A DNA stretch of 64,000 nt from Pseudomonas marginalis (GTDB taxonomy: Bacteria > Pseudomonadota > Gammaproteobacteria > Pseudomonadales > Pseudomonadaceae), in NCBI RefSeq assembly GCF_900105325.1, contig NZ_FNSU01000003.1:2666001-2730000 (forward strand), written 5' to 3'. Positions 7,454 to 16,365 of this stretch are shown piece by piece. The stretch's first letter is position 1; each line of letters opens with the position of its first letter. Position numbers and translations under genes: made by a program. Under the pieces are notes generated by a model. It was given only the letters and a program-made list of their open reading frames with translations, was not told the DNA's origin and searched no databases.

Positions 7454-8712
7454 GCATGCCGACACTCTGCGTCCTCGGCCTGGGTTATATCGGCTTGCCC
7501 ACCGCCGCGCTGTTTGCCTCGCCGCAACGAACAGTCATTGGCGTCGATATAAACCCGCATATCGTGGACCTCATCAATCTCGGCCAAGTGCATATCATAG
7601 AGCCCGATCTGGACCGGTTGGTCCGCTCGGCGGTCAGCCACGGCTACCTGCGGGCGACAACCCGGCCGGAGCCGGCGGATGCCTTCCTGATCGCCGTGCC
7701 CACCCCATTCCTGGAAAACCGCGAGCCAGACCTGAGCTATATAGAAGCAGCCTGCCGTGCCATCGCCCCGGTGCTGAAAAAGCACGACCTCGTGATCCTG
7801 GAGTCGACTTCTCCGGTCGGTACCACCGAACTGATGGTGAAATGGCTGGCCAGTGTGCGTCCGGACCTGACCTTTCCCACCACCCATCAGCAAGCCAGTG
7901 ACATCCGCATCGCCCACTGCCCCGAACGGGTACTGCCAGGGCATGTCTTGAGGGAATTGGTCAGCAATGACCGCATCATCGGGGGCATGACCGATGCCTG
8001 CTCAGCCGCAGCAGTACGGCTTTACCAGCAGTTTGTCGAAGGCCAGTGCATTGTCACTGACACACGCACCGCGGAAATGTGCAAGCTGACCGAAAACAGT
8101 TTCCGCGACGTCAATATCGCCTTCGCCAACGAACTCTCGATGATCTGCGCACAGTTGAAGATCGACCCATGGGAGCTGATCCGCCTGGCCAACCATCATC
8201 CGCGTGTGAATATCCTGCAGCCCGGGCCTGGCGTCGGTGGGCACTGTATAGCGGTGGACCCGTGGTTCATCGTCAGTAAAACACCGGACCTGGCGCTGTT
8301 GATCCGCACCGCACGCCTGGTCAACGACAGCAAACCCCAGTGGGTCATCCAGCAAGTCAAGGTGGCGGTGGCCAACCTTTTGTTCAAGCACCCCGGGCTG
8401 TGCGCGCACAACGTGCGAATTGCCTGCTATGGCCTGGCGTTCAAGGCAGACATCGACGACCTGCGCGAAAGCCCGGCACTTGGCATTGCCCGCCAGTTGG
8501 CCAACGAACTGGGGATAACGCTGCTGCTGGTCGAGCCCAATATCGATGCACTGCCCGACGACCTGACTGGCCATTCCCTGACCGACGTGGCCTGTGCCTG
8601 GGACAGCGCCCATATCCATGTGTTGCTGGTCGGGCATCGCGAGTTCAGATCCATGTCAGCGCGACATAGCAACGGCGTGGTGATTGATGCTGCCGGCGTA
8701 CTGGCGAACTGA
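7450..8712 (+). CDS. wecC: UDP-N-acetyl-D-mannosamine dehydrogenase
   Basis: Oxidises UDP-ManNAc to UDP-ManNAcA with two NAD, directly after WecB. The 420-residue protein has an N-terminal Rossmann motif (CVLGLGYIGLPTAALFA), ESTSPVGTTELM, HCPERVLPG, TENSFRDVNIAFANEL and the catalytic-cysteine loop GPGVGGHCIAVDPWF near residue 265, in the order of the UDP-glucose/ManNAc dehydrogenase family. The start is the ATG that overlaps the wecB stop. WecC rather than UDP-glucose dehydrogenase is supported by the coupling to wecB. The giant transferase gene begins 2 bp after its stop. Confidence 0.92.
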   Translation: MSMPTLCVLGLGYIGLPTAALFASPQRTVIGVDINPHIVDLINLGQVHIIEPDLDRLVRSAVSHGYLRATTRPEPADAFLIAVPTPFLENREPDLSYIEAACRAIAPVLKKHDLVILESTSPVGTTELMVKWLASVRPDLTFPTTHQQASDIRIAHCPERVLPGHVLRELVSNDRIIGGMTDACSAAAVRLYQQFVEGQCIVTDTRTAEMCKLTENSFRDVNIAFANELSMICAQLKIDPWELIRLANHHPRVNILQPGPGVGGHCIAVDPWFIVSKTPDLALLIRTARLVNDSKPQWVIQQVKVAVANLLFKHPGLCAHNVRIACYGLAFKADIDDLRESPALGIARQLANELGITLLLVEPNIDALPDDLTGHSLTDVACAWDSAHIHVLLVGHREFRSMSARHSNGVVIDAAGVLAN

Positions 8713-8714
8713 CG

Positions 8715-11700
8715 ATGAATAATCCACCGCCACTCGCCGATACCCATGATCGTGTCATGGAAGCCTATTACGGCAAGCTGGGCGAACACTTCATGCAGGA
8801 AACCCGTGCGCGGATCCATTGGATCTGCGCACAGGTCACCGGCAGGACAATACTCGACATAGGCTGCTCCCAGGGCATTATCCCCGTGTTGCTGGCCCGT
8901 GAAGGCCACAGGGTCACGGGCGTGGATAACGACCCCAGGGCGTTCGAGCAGGCCAAAGATTACCTGAGGGCCGAACCCGATCACGTGCAGCGCAACGTCC
9001 GCTACTTGAATGCAGACTTTATGTCGCTGGACACCCAGGGCTTGGAACCTGACAGCATCGTGATCAGTGAAGTGCTTGAGCACCTCATCCACCCGGCAAC
9101 CTTCGTCGAAAAAGCCGCATCGATGCTCAAGCCGCGTGGCCGGCTGATCATCACCGTGCCGTTCGGGGTGAATGACTTCCTTGACCACAAGCACACGTTC
9201 TACCTGCTGGAACCCTTTCGGCTGTTGAGTGCGTACCTGCAGGTCATCCAGGTCGAAATGCTGGGCAAGTGGGTGGGAATGGTCGCCATCAAAACAGAAC
9301 CCGAGGGCTGTTCGCTGGGTGTCGAGCATCTACGTCAACTGGAAGCGGCGTTCGAGTCCGTCGAGCGTAACCTGCTAGGACAGGTAGCCGGCGGTCGCCA
9401 ACAGCGGGAACAGGTCAATCAGAAATACCGTGAAGCGACTGAGCGCATTCAGCAACTCAAGAACGAACTGGCGTACTCAACCGAGTGCAATACCCGGCAG
9501 CAAGGGCAAATAGAAGTCCTGACCGCCAATCTGCAGCGCGCAAACGCCAGGTGCCACCTGCTGGAAAATCGCTTGATCAAGACGCGGGCCAGCACCACCT
9601 ATCAGTTGGGGTATCAACTGCGTGTGGGGGTGGGCTCGCTACGTGAATGCCTGCTTTTGCCTGGCGCCTTGTTCAAGCTGTATCAACAAGCCCGCGCACG
9701 TCGCAAAGGCAACGCACCTACGGCCCCCCCTGGCGATGATGCGATCCCACCGGCGCTGCCTGGCACCGCCGCTTTCCTTGTCACGCCGGCCCCCACTCCG
9801 CTGGCGGATGCAGAGCATGTGCGCAACCAGCTGTTGCTCGCCCCCCACGACACGGCCAAGCCCTTCAGAATGGCCTGTGTGATGGACACCTTTACCCATG
9901 AGGCCTACCGGTATGAATGCGAGCTGTTGCAACTGACACCGGACCAGGGCCTGGCCGAACTGCAATCGTTCCAACCCGACCTGCTGTTTATCGAATCCGC
10001 ATGGCGCGGCCAGGATGGCCGCTGGCATAACAAGATCGCCCAGAACAGCACAGAGCTGCGCCAGGTCTTGCAGTGGTGCCGGGAACACAAGGTGCCAACG
10101 GTGTTCTGGAACAAGGAAGACCCGGTGCACTTCGAGACGTTCCTGGGTACCGCCACACAGTTCGACCTGGTGTTCACCACGGATATCGACTGTATTCATC
10201 GCTATAAAAGCGCGCTGGGGCATGAGCGTGTCTACCTGCTGCCCTTTGCCTGCCAACCGGCGATGCACAACCCGATCGAGTTGTATGAGCGCAAGGATGC
10301 GTTCTGTTTCGCCGGTGCCTACTACTGCCGATACCCCGAACGGGCGCGGGACCTGGAACACTTCGTCAATGCCCTGCCGGGCTTTCGTCCGCTGGAAATC
10401 TACGATCGCAACTTCGGCCAGCCAGAAGCCAACTATCAGTTTCCGGCCCGATATCGGGGCTACATTGCCGGTACGCTTGACGCGACGCAGATAGACCTGG
10501 CTTACAAGGGCTACCGGTATGCGATCAATCTCAATTCGGTCAAACAGTCGCAATCCATGTTCGCCCGTCGTGCCTTTGAACTGCTGGGTTCCAACACCCT
10601 GACCGTCAGCAATTTTTCTCGCGGCCTGCGTGTGCTGATGGGCGACCTGGTCATCTGCAGCGACAACGGCCAGGAGGTCTTGCGTCGCCTCGGCACGCCC
10701 GCTGGACACGCCAGGCTGCGGTTGGCAGGGCTGCGAAAGGTGATGCTGGAACACACCTATGCCCACCGTTTGATGTATGTGATGAACAAGGTGACCCATC
10801 GCGTGCATGACCTGCCACTGCCGACGATTTGCCTGGTCGCTGACGCGGCCGACGAGGCTCAATTGCAGGCCCTCATTGAGCATCTGCGGCGTCAGCGCTA
10901 CCCCCGCGTCAAGCTGTATGTCGCGGTAAGCGACGCGCCGGCAAGGCAGCCCGCCACCGTTGACCCGCGCTTGCAACTGATTGAGCGCAAACAGCTGAAC
11001 AAGCTCACCCTCGGCGAGCTGGCAGGCGGCGCCGACTGGTTCGGCGCCATGCTTGCCGTGGACTACTACGGCCCTCACTACTTGCTCGACCTGGCCTTGG
11101 CCACGCGTTACAGCAAGGCCCGGGTGATCGGCAAGATGGCGCACCATGCCGCGGACGAACGGGATATACGCCTGATCAACCCAGGCCAGGAATACCGCTG
11201 TGCCACCGGGATAGCGGCACGTCGGGCCTTGATCAAGACAGAAGTGCTGGCACAACAGCCCGCCCGAGCCTGGCTGGAAAGCCTCCCGGCGCTCACCTAC
11301 ACCCACCCTCGATCCCTCGCGATCGATGCGTTCAACTACTGCGAAAACGCCGCGGGCACTGATCGACAGCACGTCGTTGCGGTGGTGGATGACCTCGAGC
11401 TGAACAGCGGAATCAGCCTCCAGCATCTCCAGCGCAGCAGTGAAACGATCCCGCCATTGAGTGCAGATACTACTGGCCCGCTGAGCAACGGCCGGGACCT
11501 GTCAGAACTGTTCGGCCCGCTGCGCAGCAAGTATCTGCGCGCGCAGGTCGAAGGCGGCACCTGGCATATCGACTCCTCCCTCGCGGACGGAAAACATGAA
11601 TATCACTACGCCAGGCACGAGTTGAACGTTGCCCAGCTGAAACAGGCCGACGACACCTTGAGATTGCTGCTCGATGCCACGCCGGGCCTGAACCTGCAAC

Positions 11701-13043
11701 TGGTCGTGCTGTATCTGGATGCGCAGAAACAACGGATCAGCCATGTCATGCAGCAGGCCAATCGCAATCAGGCCTGGGATATACCGCCCGAGACAGCGTA
11801 CCTGCGCCTGGGCCTGCGGGCCCACGGCAGCGGCAGCACGACGATCAAGGCACTGGTTCAAGGACACCGGGAAATCCAACCCTCCCACCTCCTCGCCAAG
11901 GCCGCGCACCTGCTGCTGACCAACCACTACCCGGCCTATGACGACCTGTACCGTAATGGCTTTATTCATACCCGTGTCATGGCCTATCAGGAACAGGGCC
12001 TGCCGGTAGATGTCTTTCGTCTGCGCCCCGACGAGTCGATCAGTTATCACGAATTTGAAAATGTCGACGTGGTGACCGGCCCGGGCAGCGCCCTGGCAAG
12101 CATGCTGGACAGCGGACAGTACACGACACTGCTGGTGCACTTCCTGGATCCGCAGATGTGGGAAATAGTGCGCCCCTACTTGCCCCGCCTCCGGGTGATT
12201 GCCTGGGTACACGGCGCGGAGATCCAACCCTGGTGGCGCCGGGCTTACAACTATGGCGACGAAACACTGTTGCAACTGGCCAAGCTCGACAGTGAACGAC
12301 GCATGGGGTTCTGGCTCAGCCTTTTGCAACCCATGCCGCCCAATCTGCAACTGGTATTCGTCTCCCGACAGTTTGCCGAAGACGTCATGGAAGACCTGGG
12401 GTTCAGGTTGCCGAGGGGTCAATACCGAGTGATCCACAACCCCATCAATACGCGGCTGTTTGCCTATCAGGAAAAACCGCCTGAGCAGCGCAAGAAAATC
12501 CTCTCGATCCGCCCCTATGTGTCACGCACCTACGCCAACGACCTGAGCGTCAAAACCATTCAAATGCTGGCGACCAAGCCATGGTTCAACGAACTTGAGT
12601 TCCTGATGGTCGGTGACGGACCTTTGTTTGAAGAAACCCTCGCACCGCTGCGTCAGTACCCGAACGTCACCCTCGAAAAACGCTATTTGAAACAATCCGA
12701 GATCGCCGACCTGCACAAACACTATGGCGTGTTTCTGTGCCCCAGCCGCATGGACACACAAGGGGTATCGCGTGACGAAGCCATGGCTTCGGGCCTGGTC
12801 CCTTTGACTAATCGGGTCGGGGCCATCCCTGAGTTTGTTGACGACGACTGCGGTTTTCTATCGGCCCCCGAGAGTTTCACCGGGCTCGCCGAAGGAATAG
12901 AAACACTGTTTTTCAACCCGGAAATATTCAGGGCGAAATCATTCAACGCCAGGCAACGCGTGCTTGCGCAAAGCGCTATGCATTTGATCTCCGCGTCCGA
13001 ACTAAGCCTGATACGGGAACCCCACGGTGAGCCGAGACGTTAA
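8715..13043 (+). CDS. Giant fusion: methyltransferase, coiled coil, CgeB-like and family-4 glycosyltransferase domains
   Basis: A 1442-residue cytoplasmic protein with several enzyme modules. Residues 1-195 are a class I SAM methyltransferase (ILDIGCSQGIIPVLLA at 46-61, then ISEVLEHL). About 205-290 is charged and helical, probably a coiled coil, followed by a Pro/Ala linker. About 384-690 resembles the CgeB/DUF3880 glycosyltransferase-like family (VPTVFWNKEDPVHFETF, ARRAFELLGSNTL). About 700-830 looks like a degenerate family-2 transferase segment. About 945-1050 looks beta-rich. From about 1065 a GT4-type transferase follows, with FLCPSRMDTQG and RDEAMASGLVPLTNRVG. It sits 2 bp after wecC and overlaps the next gene by 17 bp. 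Acceptor and donor are unknown. Confidence 0.85.
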   Translation: MNNPPPLADTHDRVMEAYYGKLGEHFMQETRARIHWICAQVTGRTILDIGCSQGIIPVLLAREGHRVTGVDNDPRAFEQAKDYLRAEPDHVQRNVRYLNADFMSLDTQGLEPDSIVISEVLEHLIHPATFVEKAASMLKPRGRLIITVPFGVNDFLDHKHTFYLLEPFRLLSAYLQVIQVEMLGKWVGMVAIKTEPEGCSLGVEHLRQLEAAFESVERNLLGQVAGGRQQREQVNQKYREATERIQQLKNELAYSTECNTRQQGQIEVLTANLQRANARCHLLENRLIKTRASTTYQLGYQLRVGVGSLRECLLLPGALFKLYQQARARRKGNAPTAPPGDDAIPPALPGTAAFLVTPAPTPLADAEHVRNQLLLAPHDTAKPFRMACVMDTFTHEAYRYECELLQLTPDQGLAELQSFQPDLLFIESAWRGQDGRWHNKIAQNSTELRQVLQWCREHKVPTVFWNKEDPVHFETFLGTATQFDLVFTTDIDCIHRYKSALGHERVYLLPFACQPAMHNPIELYERKDAFCFAGAYYCRYPERARDLEHFVNALPGFRPLEIYDRNFGQPEANYQFPARYRGYIAGTLDATQIDLAYKGYRYAINLNSVKQSQSMFARRAFELLGSNTLTVSNFSRGLRVLMGDLVICSDNGQEVLRRLGTPAGHARLRLAGLRKVMLEHTYAHRLMYVMNKVTHRVHDLPLPTICLVADAADEAQLQALIEHLRRQRYPRVKLYVAVSDAPARQPATVDPRLQLIERKQLNKLTLGELAGGADWFGAMLAVDYYGPHYLLDLALATRYSKARVIGKMAHHAADERDIRLINPGQEYRCATGIAARRALIKTEVLAQQPARAWLESLPALTYTHPRSLAIDAFNYCENAAGTDRQHVVAVVDDLELNSGISLQHLQRSSETIPPLSADTTGPLSNGRDLSELFGPLRSKYLRAQVEGGTWHIDSSLADGKHEYHYARHELNVAQLKQADDTLRLLLDATPGLNLQLVVLYLDAQKQRISHVMQQANRNQAWDIPPETAYLRLGLRAHGSGSTTIKALVQGHREIQPSHLLAKAAHLLLTNHYPAYDDLYRNGFIHTRVMAYQEQGLPVDVFRLRPDESISYHEFENVDVVTGPGSALASMLDSGQYTTLLVHFLDPQMWEIVRPYLPRLRVIAWVHGAEIQPWWRRAYNYGDETLLQLAKLDSERRMGFWLSLLQPMPPNLQLVFVSRQFAEDVMEDLGFRLPRGQYRVIHNPINTRLFAYQEKPPEQRKKILSIRPYVSRTYANDLSVKTIQMLATKPWFNELEFLMVGDGPLFEETLAPLRQYPNVTLEKRYLKQSEIADLHKHYGVFLCPSRMDTQGVSRDEAMASGLVPLTNRVGAIPEFVDDDCGFLSAPESFTGLAEGIETLFFNPEIFRAKSFNARQRVLAQSAMHLISASELSLIREPHGEPRR

Positions 13044-13848
13044 GGCATTGCAATACCGTATCCTGTCGGCACTTCTCTGGTGCGTACGCCTGGGCCAGAA
13101 CCTCATGAGCATCGCTCCACGTGCGGTGTTGATGGCCCATGCCGCACATTTCTGCGCACAAGTGTTGTTGATAACGACGTACTTCCTGCCGATCAAGATT
13201 GTCATCCTGCTCGGTTCAGAGACGGTCCCCGCCTATTTGCCACCCCCGTTGAAAGGCCTCGATCAAACCGCCCTGATCATCGGGCTCGGTCTGTTGACGG
13301 TGATCCTTTACGCTTTTTACCTGGGCGCCGGGTTCATGGCCTCCCGTTACTCAAGGGCGGGGGCACGCGCCCTGATAGACGGCGGTGCCGAACCTGCGCG
13401 GCTAAAAACCCAATTGGCCCTGGCAGCCAGGACATTTTCCAGGTTTGCGCGGGGTTTATCGGACGCCATGTTTACCCTGATCGTCTTCTGCGTGTTGCTC
13501 TACCTCTACCCGTCCCTCCTGGCGATCGGCCTGACTTATTCCGTGCTCGCTGCAGCTGTGCTGATTGGCTTGAACAACCGTAGCCAACGTGTGCACGCGG
13601 TACTCTCCCGTCACCCACTCACGGTGGCCGATGCGTTTTACTCAATGGGCTTTCTGGCGGCATTCGCCTTCATCATTGTCGACTTTCTCTGCCTGACGCC
13701 TCCCCACCTGTACATCGCGCTGATAGCGCTGATCCTGATACGTCAAAGCCTCAGCAGACTGAAGGTCCTGACCCAGGACATTCTTTACCTGAACACCCAC
13801 GCCCCGAGCATCAATCGGATGTTTCTCGCCCTCCACCCGACTCGCTGA
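13027..13848 (+). CDS. Polytopic membrane protein, ABC-exporter-like membrane domain without ATPase
   Basis: A 273-residue protein with about five or six hydrophobic segments (near 28-52, 80-103, 148-168, 170-190, 208-235). The spacing and the long soluble stretch between helix pairs (about 110-148) recall the membrane half of type IV ABC exporters, but there is no Walker or signature motif and no separate ATPase gene in the cluster. GTG at 13027 starts inside the end of the giant transferase (17-bp overlap), so coupling is likely. The family is not one I recognise. A role in glycan or lipid-carrier handling is suggested only by position. Confidence 0.6.
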   Translation: MSRDVKALQYRILSALLWCVRLGQNLMSIAPRAVLMAHAAHFCAQVLLITTYFLPIKIVILLGSETVPAYLPPPLKGLDQTALIIGLGLLTVILYAFYLGAGFMASRYSRAGARALIDGGAEPARLKTQLALAARTFSRFARGLSDAMFTLIVFCVLLYLYPSLLAIGLTYSVLAAAVLIGLNNRSQRVHAVLSRHPLTVADAFYSMGFLAAFAFIIVDFLCLTPPHLYIALIALILIRQSLSRLKVLTQDILYLNTHAPSINRMFLALHPTR

Positions 13849-13875
13849 ACCCCGTCCAATCAACAGGAATCTCCC

Positions 13876-15087
13876 GTGCCCCGCATCGCCATGATCGTCT
13901 GGAATGAGTTTCGCAACGACGCCCGCGTATTGAAGCAAGCCCGGACACTCCAGGCAGCCGGTTATCAAGTCACCGTGTTCGCCCTGCATGCGCCCGGCGT
14001 GACGCATCGCAAGGAGGTGCTGGCCGAAGGCATCCGTGTGGTACGCGTAGCGCGCAGCGTGCGCTGGCGTGTGGCCAACGCCGGATCGCACCCATCGCCA
14101 GGCCCGTTCGCAGCCGAACAATCGATGCCCCTGCGACGCATTCTTTCGCGGCTTTGGGTACATGCAGGGCTGCTGCTACGCATCGCCCTGCATCGCGCTG
14201 CGGTGGTGCATGCCCACGACGTCAATACCCTGCCCACCGCCTGGCTGGCGGCCCGGCTCAGCGGCGCCAGGCTGGTGTATGACGCCCACGAAATCAGCAC
14301 CAGCCGCGAGGGGTATGCGCGCTTTCGCAGCTGGGTAGGTTGTATCGAAAAAACCTTGATGCCCAGGGCCGAAGGCATCATTACCACCACGCAAAGCCGG
14401 GCCAGGTTTTTTGCCAGGGCCTATGGAATCGCCCGCCCGCTGGTACTGCAAAACCGCCCCTGTCTGAGTGCCTCCTCGCCCGGCCAGAGGATTCGTCTTG
14501 AGTTGGGCTTGCAACACCCCTGGCCCATCGTTGTCTATCAGGGCGGCCTTCAACAGGGGCGCGGGCTGGAACGCTTGCTACGCGTGGCGGCGTCGTTGCA
14601 AGGCGCTTACCTTGTATTGATCGGGAGCGGCAGGCTTACCCCTGCCTTGATGGCATTGCGCACGGAACTTGGCCTGACAGACCGAGTGCACTTTATCCCG
14701 ACCGTTGCACTGGCGGATTTGCCCAGCTACACCGCATCAGCCGATATCGGTGTGCAGCCGATCGAAAATACCTGCCTGAACCACTTCACCACCGACTCGA
14801 ACAAATTATTTGAATATGTCATCGCCGGGCTGCCCGTGGTGGCCACGGACTTTCCGGAGATTCGCAAGATTGTCCGGGCCTACTCCGTAGGACTTTTGGT
14901 ACCGGCAGGCTCGGAGCAATCACTGCGCACCGCACTGCAGCGCCTGATCGATGAGCCGTTATTGCGTCAGGCACTGGCACAAAACGCGAAAAATGCCGCC
15001 TTGCATTTAAATTGGGAGCGGCAGGAAAGCACGCTGGTGGCGCTGTACGAGCGTGTACTGCGGCGTAAAACCGAGGTGCGCGCATGA
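13876..15087 (+). CDS. Glycosyltransferase family 4
   Basis: A 403-residue GT-B-fold transferase that probably adds a sugar to a lipid-linked glycan at the cytoplasmic face of the inner membrane. The N-terminal domain has VHAHDVNTLPTAWLAARLSG and LVYDAHEI; the C-terminal domain has YQGGLQQGRGLERLL and the EX7E-type donor site TDSNKLFEYVIAGLPVVATD. The start is GTG at 13876 with CAGGAAT upstream. Its stop overlaps the next transferase gene by ATGA. Sugar specificity cannot be told from sequence. Confidence 0.88.
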   Translation: MPRIAMIVWNEFRNDARVLKQARTLQAAGYQVTVFALHAPGVTHRKEVLAEGIRVVRVARSVRWRVANAGSHPSPGPFAAEQSMPLRRILSRLWVHAGLLLRIALHRAAVVHAHDVNTLPTAWLAARLSGARLVYDAHEISTSREGYARFRSWVGCIEKTLMPRAEGIITTTQSRARFFARAYGIARPLVLQNRPCLSASSPGQRIRLELGLQHPWPIVVYQGGLQQGRGLERLLRVAASLQGAYLVLIGSGRLTPALMALRTELGLTDRVHFIPTVALADLPSYTASADIGVQPIENTCLNHFTTDSNKLFEYVIAGLPVVATDFPEIRKIVRAYSVGLLVPAGSEQSLRTALQRLIDEPLLRQALAQNAKNAALHLNWERQESTLVALYERVLRRKTEVRA

Positions 15088-16271
15088 CCAAGCGCATTCT
15101 CATATTGAGCTATTACTTTCCGCCCGATCTGTCGGCATTTCGCGTCGAGGCGTTGGTCAAGGCCTTGCTCACCCACGGTAACGGTGAGATAGAGATCGAC
15201 GTGCTGACCACCCAGCCAAACCGCTACCCGTCCTATGAGGCTGCCCCTGCCCACACCGCGCATCAGCCGAAGCTGTCCGTCACCCGCATCGGCCTCCCCA
15301 CGCACAGATTCAGCGCATGGGGCCAGGCCTGGGGGTTTGCCCACTATGCCTGCGGCGTCCTTCAGGCCGTGAAGGGTAAGCCGTATGACGTGATCGTGGC
15401 CACCTCTTCGCGGCTGATGACGGCCGCACTGGGCGCCGCCATCGCGCGCAAAAAACACGCGCCTCTCTATCTGGATATTCGCGATATCTTTGTCGACGTC
15501 CTGCCCGAGCTTTTCCCCGGTATTGTCGGCAAGCTCCTGGCACGGGTGTTTTCCCGCCTGGAAAAAATCACCCTTGGGTATGCGACGCGGGTCAACCTGG
15601 TATCCCCCGGTTTCCTGAGTTACTTCGCGCCCCGTTATCCACACAAGACCTTCTCAACCTACACCAACGGTGTGGATGATCTGTTTCTTGAAACCCCCTT
15701 CCATACCGAACCGCCTGACGAACCGACACGCCCGCTGAAGATCGTCTACGCTGGCAATGTCGGCGCCGGCCAAGGCCTGGAAAAAATCCTGCCCCCCCTG
15801 GCCGAACGGCTGGCAGACAGGGCCTGTTTCTACGTCATTGGCGATGGCAGCACGATGAAAAAACTGAGCGAGGCGCTGATCAAAAGAAACGTAAGGAATG
15901 TCGAGCTTATTCCTCCCATGCCTCGCCATAGACTGATTCACTACTATCAGCAAGCGGATGTGCTTTTTTTGCACCTTAATAGCTTTAACGCATTCTTGAA
16001 GGTTATTCCTTCCAAGCTGTTTGAATATGCAGCCACTGGAAAGCCAATCCTGGCGGGGCTGGAAGGCTATTCAAAAGCGTTCACTCTTAACCATATTCCC
16101 AATGCTTGCGTGTTTGCCCCCGCAAACCCGGACGCAGCCGTTGCCGCACTCGCCCGTCTTGATCTGGGTAGCACCGACCGAGCGGCATTTCTACGGGAGT
16201 ATTCCCGCAGCAGGATCCAGCAACGCATGGCTCTGGACATTCTCGATATCACAACACCCGAAGAACCGTGA
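15084..16271 (+). CDS. Glycosyltransferase family 4 (WbuB-like)
   Basis: A 395-residue GT-B transferase opening with ILILSYYFPPDLSAFR, a start typical of the WbuB group that adds N-acetyl-fucosamine-type sugars in O-antigen and capsule pathways. The C-terminal half shows VYAGNVGAGQGLEKILP and the donor-binding SKLFEYAATGKPILAGLEG. The ATG at 15084 overlaps the previous stop. It is the last gene of the run 6302-16271, which is unidirectional with overlaps or gaps under 30 bp, hence one operon. Exact sugars are not inferable. Confidence 0.87.
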   Translation: MTKRILILSYYFPPDLSAFRVEALVKALLTHGNGEIEIDVLTTQPNRYPSYEAAPAHTAHQPKLSVTRIGLPTHRFSAWGQAWGFAHYACGVLQAVKGKPYDVIVATSSRLMTAALGAAIARKKHAPLYLDIRDIFVDVLPELFPGIVGKLLARVFSRLEKITLGYATRVNLVSPGFLSYFAPRYPHKTFSTYTNGVDDLFLETPFHTEPPDEPTRPLKIVYAGNVGAGQGLEKILPPLAERLADRACFYVIGDGSTMKKLSEALIKRNVRNVELIPPMPRHRLIHYYQQADVLFLHLNSFNAFLKVIPSKLFEYAATGKPILAGLEGYSKAFTLNHIPNACVFAPANPDAAVAALARLDLGSTDRAAFLREYSRSRIQQRMALDILDITTPEEP

Positions 16272-16310
16272 CCCTGGAAACTGCCAAGCCGATTGTTGCA
16301 AAAATAAGTT

Positions 16311-16336
16311 AAATAAACCCCCGTTACCGCCGATAC
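16311..16336 (+). promoter_or_regulatory. Candidate FliA (sigma28) promoter of aer
   Basis: TAAATAAA at 16311-16318 and GCCGATAC at 16329-16336 resemble the flagellar sigma factor consensus (TAAA and GCCGATAA, about 15 bp apart; here 14). It lies 30 bp before the aer start, as expected for a chemotaxis gene under flagellar control. Confidence 0.6.
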
Positions 16337-16365
16337 CCAATGAAAGCCTTGCGGATTGAACAATC

